From: JAAYJR01 sp964495655 | Lineage (GTDB): Bacteria; Bacteroidota; Bacteroidia; Bacteroidales; Prolixibacteraceae | Assembly: GCA_964495655.1 (NCBI GenBank) | Contig: CAZBWK010000015.1 | Location: forward strand, 1-49,427 | Reading direction: 5' to 3' | Length of the DNA stretch: 49,427 nt | Shown: positions 1 through 7,788 of the stretch, piece after piece | Layout: each line of letters opens with the position of its first letter | Position numbering within the stretch: the first letter of the stretch is position 1 | Notes under the pieces: generated by a model | Told to the model about the DNA's origin: nothing | What the model saw: the letters and a program-made list of their open reading frames with translations, nothing else | Databases searched by the model: none | Position numbers and translations under genes: made by a program

Positions 1-436
1 AGGCGTATCCCGATTGTTTTAACCAGGGCAAAAAATCTGACTCCTCATTCCCGGGTTTTTTTAATGTCCCGTTTGTAAAACAATTTGCTGAACTGACAAA
101 AACCAGGCGTTTCACATGAAATTTTTTACATACTTCAATAATAAGCTGGGTGCTAAAAATATTAGTGCTCTCGTATTCAGAGAACCTGTCGTTTTGTGAA
201 GTTCTTGCAGCACAATGAACCACATAATCACATCTTGAAATTACTTTTTCCAGGTCTTCTGAATTCGTAATGTCACCTTCAAAAAGGTTATAAACAAGTC
301 CGTGAAGCCCTTTCATATTACAACCTTTCCGGACCATGGCAACTACGTGAAATCCCTTCATTGCCAATTGTTCGGTAACATTCGCACCAAGCAGGCCGTT
401 GGCGCCTGTGACCAAGACCTTTTCTTTAAGCTGCAT
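1..436 (-). CDS. NAD-dependent epimerase/dehydratase, N-terminal part (runs off left edge)
   Basis: The minus strand is open for about 145 codons from an ATG at 434-436 to base 1, so only the N-terminal part of the protein is seen. It begins with a short beta strand followed by the dinucleotide-binding motif TGANGLLGAN (G11, G14, G17), the GxxGxxG fingerprint of extended short-chain dehydrogenases. A GDITNSEDL segment and then VVHCAARTS follow, matching the adenine-binding and second-strand regions of the epimerase/dehydratase family (nucleotide-sugar epimerases, dihydroflavonol-reductase-like proteins). VFVSSANCF is the usual strand carrying the catalytic Ser region; the YxxxK site would lie outside the window. 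The start overlaps the 3' end of the upstream dehydrogenase remnant by 11 bases, so the two are probably co-transcribed. The substrate cannot be told. Confidence 0.82.
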   Translation of the reverse strand, partial: MQLKEKVLVTGANGLLGANVTEQLAMKGFHVVAMVRKGCNMKGLHGLVYNLFEGDITNSEDLEKVISRCDYVVHCAARTSQNDRFSEYESTNIFSTQLIIEVCKKFHVKRLVFVSSANCFTNGTLKKPGNEESDFLPWLKQSGYA

Positions 437-1022
437 GAATTAGTTTCAACTCTTTTAACAATGATTTTCTGAAAACATCCAACAAAAACTGTGTAGGGAG
501 GACCTTTAATAAAAACCAGCACAATTTGCCCATAATCCCCGGAATTATTATTGGTTTGCCTTTTAGTACTTTTCTTATGCAGATTCGTGCTACCGAATCG
601 GGTGATAAAACTGTGGATTTAATTAACCTGTTATATGAATTAATCCTTTCTGAAACATTGGTATTGGTTGCCATCCCACATGGATGCGCAACACTGACCA
701 GGACATTGGTACCTTTTAACTCAGCATACAGGCTTCTTGAAAATGAATATACAAATGCTTTTGATGCCGGATAGACGGTTTTGTATGGCATTGGCCCGAA
801 TGATGCCATGCTTGCAATGTTTAATATGTACGCCTTTTCTTGTTTTTTCAAAACAGGCAATAGTCTTTGAGTCAGGGTTACAAGTGCTTTGATGTTTAGA
901 AGAATGATATTATCAATATAGGCGGCAGAAATATTACCAACATATCTTCTGCACACTCCAATTAGTTTTGGGGCTTCTTTTTTATAGAGTGTATCCCAAT
1001 TAATCACGGATTTATCCTTCAC
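426..1022 (-). pseudogene. Short-chain dehydrogenase/reductase lacking its cofactor-binding N-terminus
   Basis: The 198-residue frame matches only the second half of a classical short-chain dehydrogenase. Visible are the YIDNIILLN helix, the strand ILNIASMAS with catalytic Ser71, the YPASK motif with Tyr84 and Lys88, and the following PCGMATN loop. The first 80 or so residues of the family, with the TGxxxGIG nucleotide-binding loop and the NNAG motif, are missing. In their place are about 25 residues that look unlike a Rossmann fold, and no matching N-terminus is seen upstream to base 1100 on this strand. Family members are about 250-280 residues. I infer an N-terminally deleted or rearranged gene, probably inactive as an oxidoreductase, though a short functional protein cannot be excluded. 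Its stop overlaps the start of the next minus-strand gene. Confidence 0.6.
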
Positions 1023-1139
1023 CTGATCTGTTATTTTGTAGCTACTACTGATTATATGATGGCAAATTACAAAAAGGTTGCACTCTTTTGAAAAAAAATA
1101 CCTCTTTTGTGTTGAATAATTAGTTGAATGCCTTTACCC

Positions 1140-1165
1140 TTGTTTCTATTATGTAATTATATTTG
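1140..1165 (+). promoter_or_regulatory. Bacteroidota-type promoter (TTG / TATATTTG)
   Basis: TTG at 1140-1142 and a perfect TAnnTTTG box (TATATTTG) at 1158-1165, spaced as in Bacteroidota housekeeping promoters. Transcription would start near 1169-1172, almost at the short MKRA leader frame and about 95 bases before the Wzi-like gene. Confidence 0.55.
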
Positions 1166-1170
1166 TATTT

Positions 1171-1233
1171 ATGAAACGAGCGTCTAAAATATTTACGCCC
1201 AAGGTGATGATTAAAATTGCAAGTTCCATATGA
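1171..1233 (+). other. Possible 20-codon leader ORF (MKRA leader)
   Basis: ATGAAACGAGC opens a 20-codon frame that begins MKRASKIF and ends at TGA 1231-1233. It sits just downstream of the promoter box. Its stop overlaps an in-frame ATG at 1230 of the following gene (ATGA), an arrangement typical of translational coupling. The first 11 bases recur exactly at three other places in the window. Coding status is inferred only. Confidence 0.3.
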
Positions 1234-1262
1234 TACCTTTGAAAATAATTCATTTTAATCAT

Positions 1263-2663
1263 ATGAAAAACAGAAGGTTACAAGGGGTGTTTGTGTTATT
1301 GTTGTTATTTGCTCCGTTGATAACCGCGGCAAATGATCCGATAATAAATCGTATAAGCGGTTCCTTTTCGGTCGAAACTCTTCATTCGTCTGGTACACGG
1401 ATGCCTTTCTGGCTGGTTCATAACCAGAGGGGACGGTATCCCCTGCAGGGCTCCTCTGTGCAGGTGGCTTCTCTGTGTGGCAGGTATGATAATGAGGGTT
1501 TGTTCAATTCATCTTTAAAGGCACAGATTGGATTTGATCTTACAGGTGCCCGGACTGACCGTTTTGATGCTCATTTTAACCTTCTTTATGCCGGCCTTTC
1601 ATCAGGAACTGTAAAGCTTGATGCAGGCTGGTTTTCAGATGAGGATAACTTTTCCGGATTGTCTTCTTCTAACGGACATATCGAAAGAAGCCTGAATGCC
1701 CGTCCTTATCCTAAAATAAGATTTGGGACTAACGGGTTTATTCCCTTTTTTCTCTTTAAAGAGCATATTAGCTTTAAAGCTGAGTACGACGAAGGATGGC
1801 TGGGGGAGAAGCGATACGTGGAAAAGGGCCGATTGCATCATAAGTCCCTTTTTGCCAGGTTTAAGATCAGTAAGTCGTTGAGATTAACAACCGGACTTAA
1901 TCATTATGTTTATTGGGGTGGTGTTTCACCTGTTTTGGGCGCTTTACCTGACGATGCGCGGGCTTACTGGCTGTACATCACCGGAAGCAGCGGCAACGAG
2001 GAGTTCACTCCGGGTGATCAGATAAACGTTGCCGGAGATCAGCTTGGGGCTTACTATATCGAACTGGCTGTGAAGCAAATGAATTACAGCCTTACTTTTT
2101 ATCTTAGCCATCCGTTTGAGGACCATTCAGGTATGGAGCTTGACAACTGGCGCGATAACCTGGTTGGGGTATTTTTGGATATCAGCGGGAAAAGGTTGAT
2201 CAACCAGGTCTTATACGAATTTATGTACACTATCCATCAAAGTGGTGATGTTCACCAGGCGGGATACATGCGCGGCCGTGACAATTATTTTAATCATAGT
2301 GTCTATCGCTCGGGACATACATATATGGGGTATGCCATGAGTTCTCCTCTCTTTTCTCCCTTGCAGTTTAATGACGGTATTGTTACTTTTATTGAAAATA
2401 ACCGTATGAAGATGCATCATGCCGGACTCGCCGGTAATCTGTTAAAACATTTGGAGTGGAAGGGAATGCTTACTTATACTAAAAACCTGGGAACATATAA
2501 GTTTCCGTATGATCCTGAAAGAAAACAATTGTCGGCTATTTTAACTCTGGATTATATTAATGGATCATTTCCCGTGGATATATCCGTGTCTCTGTCGGGC
2601 GATACCGGTGAGCTGTTTAACAGACAGGCCGGTGGAATGCTGAAGCTTTCGAAAAAATTTTGA
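1263..2663 (+). CDS. Capsule assembly Wzi-family outer-membrane beta-barrel protein
   Basis: The product is predicted to be an outer-membrane beta-barrel of the Wzi/capsule-assembly family, which helps attach or export surface polysaccharide. From the ATG at 1263 the protein (466 residues) has a good signal peptide: a KNRR charged region, then a leucine-rich core VFVLLLLF, and a small-residue site near ITAAND. The mature part is a run of alternating hydrophobic/aromatic strands ending in a terminal phenylalanine (KLSKKF), the usual C-terminal signature of outer-membrane barrels. Early segments (GTRMPFWL, then NQRGRYP) resemble the conserved front of Bacteroidota Wzi-like proteins. An in-frame ATG at 1230 would add 11 residues before the signal peptide; I prefer 1263, but 1230 overlaps a leader-frame stop and could be used. 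It is monocistronic with its own promoter. Family assignment is by resemblance and moderately sure. Confidence 0.68.
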   Translation: MKNRRLQGVFVLLLLFAPLITAANDPIINRISGSFSVETLHSSGTRMPFWLVHNQRGRYPLQGSSVQVASLCGRYDNEGLFNSSLKAQIGFDLTGARTDRFDAHFNLLYAGLSSGTVKLDAGWFSDEDNFSGLSSSNGHIERSLNARPYPKIRFGTNGFIPFFLFKEHISFKAEYDEGWLGEKRYVEKGRLHHKSLFARFKISKSLRLTTGLNHYVYWGGVSPVLGALPDDARAYWLYITGSSGNEEFTPGDQINVAGDQLGAYYIELAVKQMNYSLTFYLSHPFEDHSGMELDNWRDNLVGVFLDISGKRLINQVLYEFMYTIHQSGDVHQAGYMRGRDNYFNHSVYRSGHTYMGYAMSSPLFSPLQFNDGIVTFIENNRMKMHHAGLAGNLLKHLEWKGMLTYTKNLGTYKFPYDPERKQLSAILTLDYINGSFPVDISVSLSGDTGELFNRQAGGMLKLSKKF

Positions 2664-2731
2664 CTTGAACTATCCATAGATTGTTGATAATAAAATGCTT
2701 AACTTAGTGTATATTTAAACCGAATATTTAA

Positions 2732-2739
2732 TATTTTTG
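2732..2739 (+). promoter_or_regulatory. -7 box (TATTTTTG) ahead of the M49 peptidase
   Basis: TATTTTTG fits TAnnTTTG and lies 39 bases before the ATG at 2778. No clear -33 TTG is visible at the right distance, so this is moderate evidence only. Confidence 0.35.
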
Positions 2740-2777
2740 TTGGTTCCGGTGAAATTTTTATAATTAAACAGTATTTT

Positions 2778-4406
2778 ATGAAACGAGCAATTATGATATT
2801 CCTGGCTGCTGCCCTTCTTGCCGGCTGTACACAGGGTTCAAAAAGAGGTGAAAAAATGGAAGTGAAGAGTGCGATACAAAAGAAAGTGGAGGAGTTTGCC
2901 ACATTTAAACTGATGACCGACTTGTCGTTGCTCACTGATAAGGAGAGACAAATGCTGCCGCTGTTGCTGGAGGCTGCCAAAATTATGGATGATCTCTACT
3001 GGGTCCAGGCTTTTGGTGATAAAGAGGAGCTTTTTTCGGCTGACCGGGACGAATACACTAAGAAATTTATTGATATCAATTACGGACCCTGGGAGCGCCT
3101 GAATAATAATGAACCTTTTGTGGAGGGATACGGAGCTAAGCCGGCGGGCGCCAATTTTTATCCTCACGACATGACTAAAGAGGAGTTCAGTGCCTGGGAC
3201 AATGATTCCAAATCCGGCCTCTATACCTTGATCCGCAGAGATGATAACGGAAAGCTTGTGTCAATTCCTTATCATGTGGCTTTTAAGGAAGAGGTGACTA
3301 AAGCTGCCGCCCTGGTGAGGGAGGCTGCCGGGCTGGCTGAGGATCCGGGACTGAAAAATTATCTTGAGAAGCGTGCGCAGGCGCTGCTGACGGATGATTA
3401 CTACGAGAGTGACATTGCCTGGCTCGACATGAAAGATAATACTATTGAGTATATCATCGGGCCGATTGAGAATTATGAAGATCAGCTTTTTGGATATAAA
3501 ACTGCCTATGAGTCGTTTATACTGATTAAAGATAAGGAGTGGAGTGCGAGGCTTGAGCGTTATGCTGCCCTGCTGCCCGGACTGCAGGAAGCATTGCCGT
3601 GTGATCCTGAATATAAGAATGAAACACCTGGCGTTGATTCTGATATGAATGTCTATGACGCGATCTATTATGCGGGTGACTGCAACGCAGGAAGCAAAAC
3701 TATCGCTATTAACCTGCCTAATGATGAAAAGGTCAGGGAGGTCAAAGGGAGCAGGAAGCTTCAGCTGAAAAATTCAATGCAGGCTAAGTTCGATAAGATC
3801 CTTGTGCCTATCGCTGATCTGTTAATTGCTGAAGAGCAGAGGAAGCATGTTAAGTTCGATGCTTTTTTTGAAAATACTATGTTTCATGAGGTTTCGCACG
3901 GACTGGGACTTGGGAGTACTGTCGATAAGAGCTCAACGGTGAGGGAGGCTCTCAAGGATGCTTATACATCGATCGAGGAGAGTAAGGCTGATATATTGGG
4001 CCTCTGGTGTGTTTACCACCTGAATGGGACGGGTGAGCCTGGCCAAAAGGATCTGATGGATAACTTCGTGACTTTCATGGCAGGGATCTTCCGGTCGGTG
4101 AGGTTCGGGGCGGCCAGCGCCCACGGTAAGGCTAACATGATACGGTTCTACTATTTTAACGAGATGGGCGCCTTTGAGAGGGATGCCGCTACCGCTACTT
4201 ACAGGGTGAATTTTGAAAAGATGAAGGAGGCTATGCTGGGACTCTCGGAGATGGTGCTTAAGATACAGGGTGATGGTGACTATGAGGCTGCCAGTCGCCT
4301 GATCAGAGAGAAGGGAGCTGTCAGGAAAGAGCTGCAGAGTGACCTCGACAGGATCGAAGAGGCCGGAATACCCAGGGATATCATATTTGAACAGGGCGAA
4401 TTCTGA
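2778..4406 (+). CDS. M49-family (dipeptidyl-peptidase III-like) zinc peptidase, lipoprotein
   Basis: This predicted zinc metallopeptidase removes dipeptides from the N-terminus of oligopeptides, if it acts like family M49. The N-terminus is a lipoprotein signal (LLAGC, Cys17), so the enzyme should be anchored in the periplasm or on the outer membrane. The metal site reads HEVSHG (His370, Glu371, His374), and EESKAD about 26 residues later (400-405) supplies the third ligand, the spacing expected of M49. Animal and yeast enzymes have HExxGH; the plain HExxH followed by GLG resembles the M49-like domain of plant Nudix hydrolase 3. The length of 542 residues is shorter than eukaryotic DPP III (about 720). 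It stands alone between two promoter regions. Its start codon is one of four copies of the ATGAAACGAGC motif. Family assignment is fairly sure; the substrate is not known. Confidence 0.8.
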   Translation: MKRAIMIFLAAALLAGCTQGSKRGEKMEVKSAIQKKVEEFATFKLMTDLSLLTDKERQMLPLLLEAAKIMDDLYWVQAFGDKEELFSADRDEYTKKFIDINYGPWERLNNNEPFVEGYGAKPAGANFYPHDMTKEEFSAWDNDSKSGLYTLIRRDDNGKLVSIPYHVAFKEEVTKAAALVREAAGLAEDPGLKNYLEKRAQALLTDDYYESDIAWLDMKDNTIEYIIGPIENYEDQLFGYKTAYESFILIKDKEWSARLERYAALLPGLQEALPCDPEYKNETPGVDSDMNVYDAIYYAGDCNAGSKTIAINLPNDEKVREVKGSRKLQLKNSMQAKFDKILVPIADLLIAEEQRKHVKFDAFFENTMFHEVSHGLGLGSTVDKSSTVREALKDAYTSIEESKADILGLWCVYHLNGTGEPGQKDLMDNFVTFMAGIFRSVRFGAASAHGKANMIRFYYFNEMGAFERDAATATYRVNFEKMKEAMLGLSEMVLKIQGDGDYEAASRLIREKGAVRKELQSDLDRIEEAGIPRDIIFEQGEF

Positions 4407-4431
4407 TATCTTAACGAAGACTTTGATCCTC

Positions 4432-4486
4432 CTGGCAAAGGATGTAGCTTTTGCCCTGCCCGTTCAGGGCCTGTCCCTTGCTTATA
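4432..4486 (+). repeat. Degenerate intergenic REP-like element (copy R0)
   Basis: GGCAAAGGAT near the left and GTTCAGGGCCTGTCCCTTGC at the right match the inner arms and spacer end of the double-hairpin family, but the two terminal hairpins are lost. It starts about 26 bases after the M49 gene stop. I read it as a decayed copy. Confidence 0.4.
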
Positions 4487-4526
4487 CATTAACTTTGTAT
4501 TAACAAGGGTTTTATTTCGTATTTTA

Positions 4527-4534
4527 TAATTTTG
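4527..4534 (+). promoter_or_regulatory. -7 box (TAATTTTG) ahead of the His/Cys-rich protein
   Basis: TAATTTTG matches TAnnTTTG and lies 64 bases before the ATG at 4598. A second possible box, TAACTTTG, is at 4490-4497. Just downstream is CAACGAGCAT, close to the shared leader motif seen elsewhere in the window. Confidence 0.4.
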
Positions 4535-4597
4535 TAGTCAGCAACGAGCATCCCGCTTAGGATCGGGACAAAAAAGAGTGATTAAAATATTAAACGA

Positions 4598-5083
4598 ATG
4601 AGTTTGATCAGGAACATACTGGTTTGCCTGTTATCTGCTACCGTCCTGGTGTCTGCCGCCGGGATAGTGGTGTTCCACTCATTCTGCACTTGTACCGGCA
4701 GTGATCACTACTCACTGTATGTAACTCCCGAAAAATGTACGGAGAGTTATCATGTTCATCATAAACATGGTTATAATGGCGAAGAGGAGTCAGCCACAGC
4801 AGAAGAGTGTCATGAGTGTAACTCCCATGAGGATGATTGCGGATGTAATGACCCCGGGATAAAACTTTATCAGCTCGACGACCGGGTGCTTAATGGTAAT
4901 CCCCGTAGTGTTATGCAGCCTGTGCCGGTTACTGTGCTGAATGACCTGTTGCCGGCCTTACTGTCTTCATCCGGCGATGCTGATCCACCGCAGGTTCTCT
5001 TCTGCGAATCACCACCCGGCATTCAGAGATCACTTGATTTTCTTATTCTTATCCAACAGCTCAAAATTCCTGAATTATCATAA
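4598..5083 (+). CDS. Small exported His/Cys-rich protein, HYC_CC_PP-like
   Basis: This 161-residue protein has an N-terminal hydrophobic segment (residues 5-27, signal peptide or single anchor) followed by FCTCTG and a stretch dense in histidine, cysteine and acid (HVHHKHGY, ECHECNSHEDDCGC, about residues 50-86). The C-terminal third has PP and CESPP segments. This layout, with a C-x-C near the anchor, a metal-ligand-rich middle and proline pairs later, resembles the small HYC_CC_PP-type proteins of Bacteroidota that sit directly before a TonB receptor, as here. I infer a role in binding a transition metal at the envelope, perhaps copper, zinc or nickel, in partnership with the receptor at 5348. 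No enzyme motif is seen. Function is unproven; the metal link rests on composition and context. Confidence 0.6.
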   Translation: MSLIRNILVCLLSATVLVSAAGIVVFHSFCTCTGSDHYSLYVTPEKCTESYHVHHKHGYNGEEESATAEECHECNSHEDDCGCNDPGIKLYQLDDRVLNGNPRSVMQPVPVTVLNDLLPALLSSSGDADPPQVLFCESPPGIQRSLDFLILIQQLKIPELS

Positions 5084-5086
5084 TAT

Positions 5087-5165
5087 CTAAAAGGTAAAAG
5101 GCCAGGTAACAGCACTCAGCCTGTTCAGAGCCTGTACATTGCCGTTCGCTTGAGCGAACGGATCC
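5087..5165 (+). repeat. Intergenic REP-like element, right half (copy R1)
   Basis: The right hairpin CCGTTCGC-TTGA-GCGAACGG is perfect at 5142-5161. The spacer AACAGCA...CCTGTTCA is conserved. The left hairpin is missing or too decayed to recognise. It lies 4-80 bases after the stop of the His/Cys-rich gene. Confidence 0.8.
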
Positions 5166-5199
5166 TTTAATATTGATTATTTAACAAAGATAAATCAGG

Positions 5200-5210
5200 A
5201 TGAAACGAGC
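5200..5210 (+). promoter_or_regulatory. Leader motif ATGAAACGAGC upstream of the TonB receptor
   Basis: Exact copy of the 11-base motif shared with 1171, 2778 and (reverse) 11199-11209. It opens an 11-codon frame (MKRACSFLIKK, stop) 148 bases before the receptor start. Role unknown; it could be a leader peptide or a 5'-end RNA element. Confidence 0.3.
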
Positions 5211-5347
5211 ATGTTCTTTTTTAATCAAAAAATAACACAAAATAATATGATTAAAATAAGAATATGCGAGAGTGAGGAACGAACGGTTCCATATGTTCTT
5301 AAATTTTTAATTAGTTTATTTTCAAATAATTACAAAATTTTAAACAG

Positions 5348-7570
5348 ATGAAACATTTTGGAATTTTATTTATAATACTGATCCCTTTATTCTCATTTTC
5401 CCAGGTTCTGGAAGGAACTGTTCTTGGTAATTCAGACCACGGCCCTCATCCGCTGCCGGGGGTAAATATTTACTGGCAGGGTAGTAACAGAGGGGTGGCT
5501 TCTTTTGATGACGGCTCGTTTAAAATAAAGAAGCAACCGAAAGACCATATACTTGTATTCAGTTTTGTCGGCTATGAACAGAAAGAGATCCATGTGCATG
5601 ATACAGGCCCCGTGGAGATCGTGCTGGAGCCTAACCTCGAACTTGGCGAGGTTGAGGTGGTTCATAAGAACAGGGGTACCTACCTCTCTAAAATTGATCC
5701 GCTCCATACAGAGCATATCCATGGTGCGGAGCTGCATAAAGCTGCCTGCTGTAACCTGGCCGAAAGCTTTGAGACTAATCCCTCGGTGGATGTCAGCTAT
5801 AGCGATGCTGTGACTGGTGCTAAGCAGATCAGGCTGCTCGGACTGGAGGGTACTTATTCGATGCTGCAGCTTGAGAATATGCCTAACCTGAGGGGTCTGG
5901 CAACGAACTACGGACTGACTTATATACCGGGGCCCTGGATGGAGTCGATACAGGTGTCGAAGGGCGCTGCCTCGGTGTTGAATGGCTATGAGTCAATATC
6001 GGGACAGATAAATGCGGAGTATAAGAAGCCCGATTCGCAGGAGAAGCTTCTGCTGAATGCTTTTGCAGGTACTAGCGGAAGGATGGAGTTTAACGGTACG
6101 GGCAATATCAGAGTGTATAAGGATAAGCTTACCACAGGTATCTTTTTCCATGCTTCTGACCTGTCGAAGCGTAATGATGATAACGGCGACGGATTTCTGG
6201 ATGAGCCGCTGGCAAGACAGGTGCAGTTCATGAACCGCTGGAAGTATAATGATCATAACGGCTTTATGGCCCAGGCAGGTTTCTCTGTGCTGGACGAAAG
6301 CCGCCTGGGCGGTGAGACTGCTTTTGAGAGGGGTATGACGCCGCTCGTGACTAATCCTTACGGGATCAGTATAGGGACCAGCAGACTGGAGGGATTCCTT
6401 AAAGCAGGGTGGGTCTCTGAAAACCAGATGACGGCCCTGGCATGGCTTTCGAACTTCTCGCGACATGAGACTAACTCCTTTTATGGTGTTAACCGCTATG
6501 ATGCCGGGGAGACACGCTTCTACGGGAGTGCGGTGCTGACAAGGAGTTTCGATGATCATGGCGTCCATTCTGTAAATACGGGCTTCAGCTTTATCTACGA
6601 TAACTTTGATGAGACTCTTTACAACATAGATGGCGGTCATACCGAAAAGGTGCCGGGAGTGTTTGCCGAGTATACATTTAAGCCTGATCATAACCTGGTG
6701 TTTATGACCGGTATCAGGAGCGATTTTCATAATCTCTTTGGCACTTTCGTGACTCCCCGGATGCACCTCAGGTATAGTCCGGCTGACCAGCTGACGCTAA
6801 GAGCAAGCGCCGGGAAAGGTTACCGCACTGCTAATGTGCTTTCGGAGAATACATACCTCCTTGCCACGTCGCGGCCGCTGCAGTGGGAGGATGATGTCTT
6901 CAGGGAAGAGGCATGGAACTATGGAGTGGCTCTTATTCAGACCTATACTCTCCGGAACCGGGAGCTGCAGATCAATACTGAGTACTTCCGCACTGACTTC
7001 AGCTCACAGCTGGTGGTCGACCGCGAAACATCGTCCGGGTATATTGTCTTGTCACCGCTCGACGGGAAGTCATTTGCCAACAGTATACAGGTGGATGTGC
7101 GCTATGAACCGGTGGCGAGGCTCGACCTGCTGCTGGCATACAGGCATAACGACGTGCGCCAGACAATAGGCGGGGAGCTGCGCGAAAAGCCCCTGACAAG
7201 CAGGTATAAGGGACTGATAACTCTAAATTATACCACTGACAAGAAGAGCTGGATGTTCGACTATACTGTCCAGTTCAACGGCGGAGGACGTATACCGCGT
7301 TACCCTCTGGAGAATATGGAAGCTGCAAACCTGCCGTCTGACTATTTTGAATTTGCTCCCTTCACTGTCATGAATGCCCAGGTGACTAAGTATTTTAAGC
7401 ACTGGAATATTTATGCAGGTGCAGAGAACCTGGCTGACTTCAGGCAGAAAATGCCGGTTGAGGGTGCTGATGATCCTTTCGGAAAAAGTTTCGATGCTAC
7501 CAATGTGTGGGGCCCGGTGATGGGAAGAAGGGTGTATCTCGGATTGCGGTTTAACCTTGATTATAAATAA
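5348..7570 (+). CDS. TonB-dependent outer-membrane receptor, probable metal/chelate uptake
   Basis: This 740-residue outer-membrane active transporter draws energy from TonB. It has a signal peptide (residues 1-19, ending LFSFSQ), then a carboxypeptidase-regulatory-like beta-sandwich (about 20-100, with DGSFKI and FSFVGYE), a plug domain (about 115-225) and a 22-strand barrel to the C-terminus (ending in LRFNLDYK). The plug carries the rare KAACCN motif (Cys134-Cys135) followed by LAESFETNPSVDV and KQIRLLGLEG. This subfamily lacks a SusD partner and is often found beside heavy-metal proteins in Bacteroidota. The gene follows the His/Cys-rich protein, supporting a metal substrate. A long leader of about 260 bases separates the two and contains repeat R1. 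The substrate is inferred; the receptor class is certain. Confidence 0.9.
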   Translation: MKHFGILFIILIPLFSFSQVLEGTVLGNSDHGPHPLPGVNIYWQGSNRGVASFDDGSFKIKKQPKDHILVFSFVGYEQKEIHVHDTGPVEIVLEPNLELGEVEVVHKNRGTYLSKIDPLHTEHIHGAELHKAACCNLAESFETNPSVDVSYSDAVTGAKQIRLLGLEGTYSMLQLENMPNLRGLATNYGLTYIPGPWMESIQVSKGAASVLNGYESISGQINAEYKKPDSQEKLLLNAFAGTSGRMEFNGTGNIRVYKDKLTTGIFFHASDLSKRNDDNGDGFLDEPLARQVQFMNRWKYNDHNGFMAQAGFSVLDESRLGGETAFERGMTPLVTNPYGISIGTSRLEGFLKAGWVSENQMTALAWLSNFSRHETNSFYGVNRYDAGETRFYGSAVLTRSFDDHGVHSVNTGFSFIYDNFDETLYNIDGGHTEKVPGVFAEYTFKPDHNLVFMTGIRSDFHNLFGTFVTPRMHLRYSPADQLTLRASAGKGYRTANVLSENTYLLATSRPLQWEDDVFREEAWNYGVALIQTYTLRNRELQINTEYFRTDFSSQLVVDRETSSGYIVLSPLDGKSFANSIQVDVRYEPVARLDLLLAYRHNDVRQTIGGELREKPLTSRYKGLITLNYTTDKKSWMFDYTVQFNGGGRIPRYPLENMEAANLPSDYFEFAPFTVMNAQVTKYFKHWNIYAGAENLADFRQKMPVEGADDPFGKSFDATNVWGPVMGRRVYLGLRFNLDYK

Positions 7571-7653
7571 AAAAAGGATGGGTCAACACCCATCCCTTTC
7601 ATCTAACTAAACCAATAAAACTAATCAAACCTAAACCTATGAACTAAAACTAT
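7568..7653 (-). ncRNA. Candidate small RNA with own promoter and terminator
   Basis: On the minus strand a perfect TATATTTG box lies at 7665-7658, and about 60-70 bases downstream is an 8-bp hairpin (GGATGGGT / ACCCATCC, 7576-7595, CAAC/GTTG loop) followed by a run of seven U. That makes a self-contained transcript of about 85 nt. The stretch between them is low in structure and rich in TTTAG/TTTAT words. A 12-codon frame, MKGMGVDPSFFY onward, overlaps the hairpin but looks accidental. Alternatively the hairpin is just the terminator for the convergent TonB receptor and floA operon. The hairpin is certain; the RNA is inferred. Confidence 0.42.
7576..7595 (-). terminator. Rho-independent terminator, 8-bp stem
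   Basis: GGATGGGT-CAAC-ACCCATCC is a perfect stem. The U-run (seven) follows it on the minus strand, where it would end the floA operon or the candidate small RNA. On the plus strand only CUUUC follows, so termination of the receptor transcript would be weaker. Confidence 0.75.
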
Positions 7654-7657
7654 GGTA

Positions 7658-7665
7658 CAAATATA
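7658..7665 (-). promoter_or_regulatory. -7 box (TATATTTG, minus strand)
   Basis: Reverse complement CAAATATA on the plus strand. Perfect TAnnTTTG. It points into the 7653-7568 candidate RNA and lies downstream of the floA stop, where no coding gene needs a promoter. Confidence 0.45.
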
Positions 7666-7788
7666 AGTACCTTTTTGTATATTTTTGTTAAAGGATTGTT
7701 AAAAGTTGTTGCGTTAAACATTTCTTAACAAATTAAAGAAAAAAATCCTGATCAGGTTTAGCAAATGTCTGATCTTCTAAAAATTAAT

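Noticed and set aside
5993..6766. A 257-codon minus-strand frame inside the TonB receptor
   Set aside because: It lies wholly opposite a well-supported receptor barrel, and its sequence has no family-like motif; it is a shadow of the coding strand.
7571..7612. A 12-codon peptide MKGMGVDPSFFY overlapping the terminator
   Set aside because: Its codons are the hairpin and T-run of a terminator; no ribosome-binding signal supports it.
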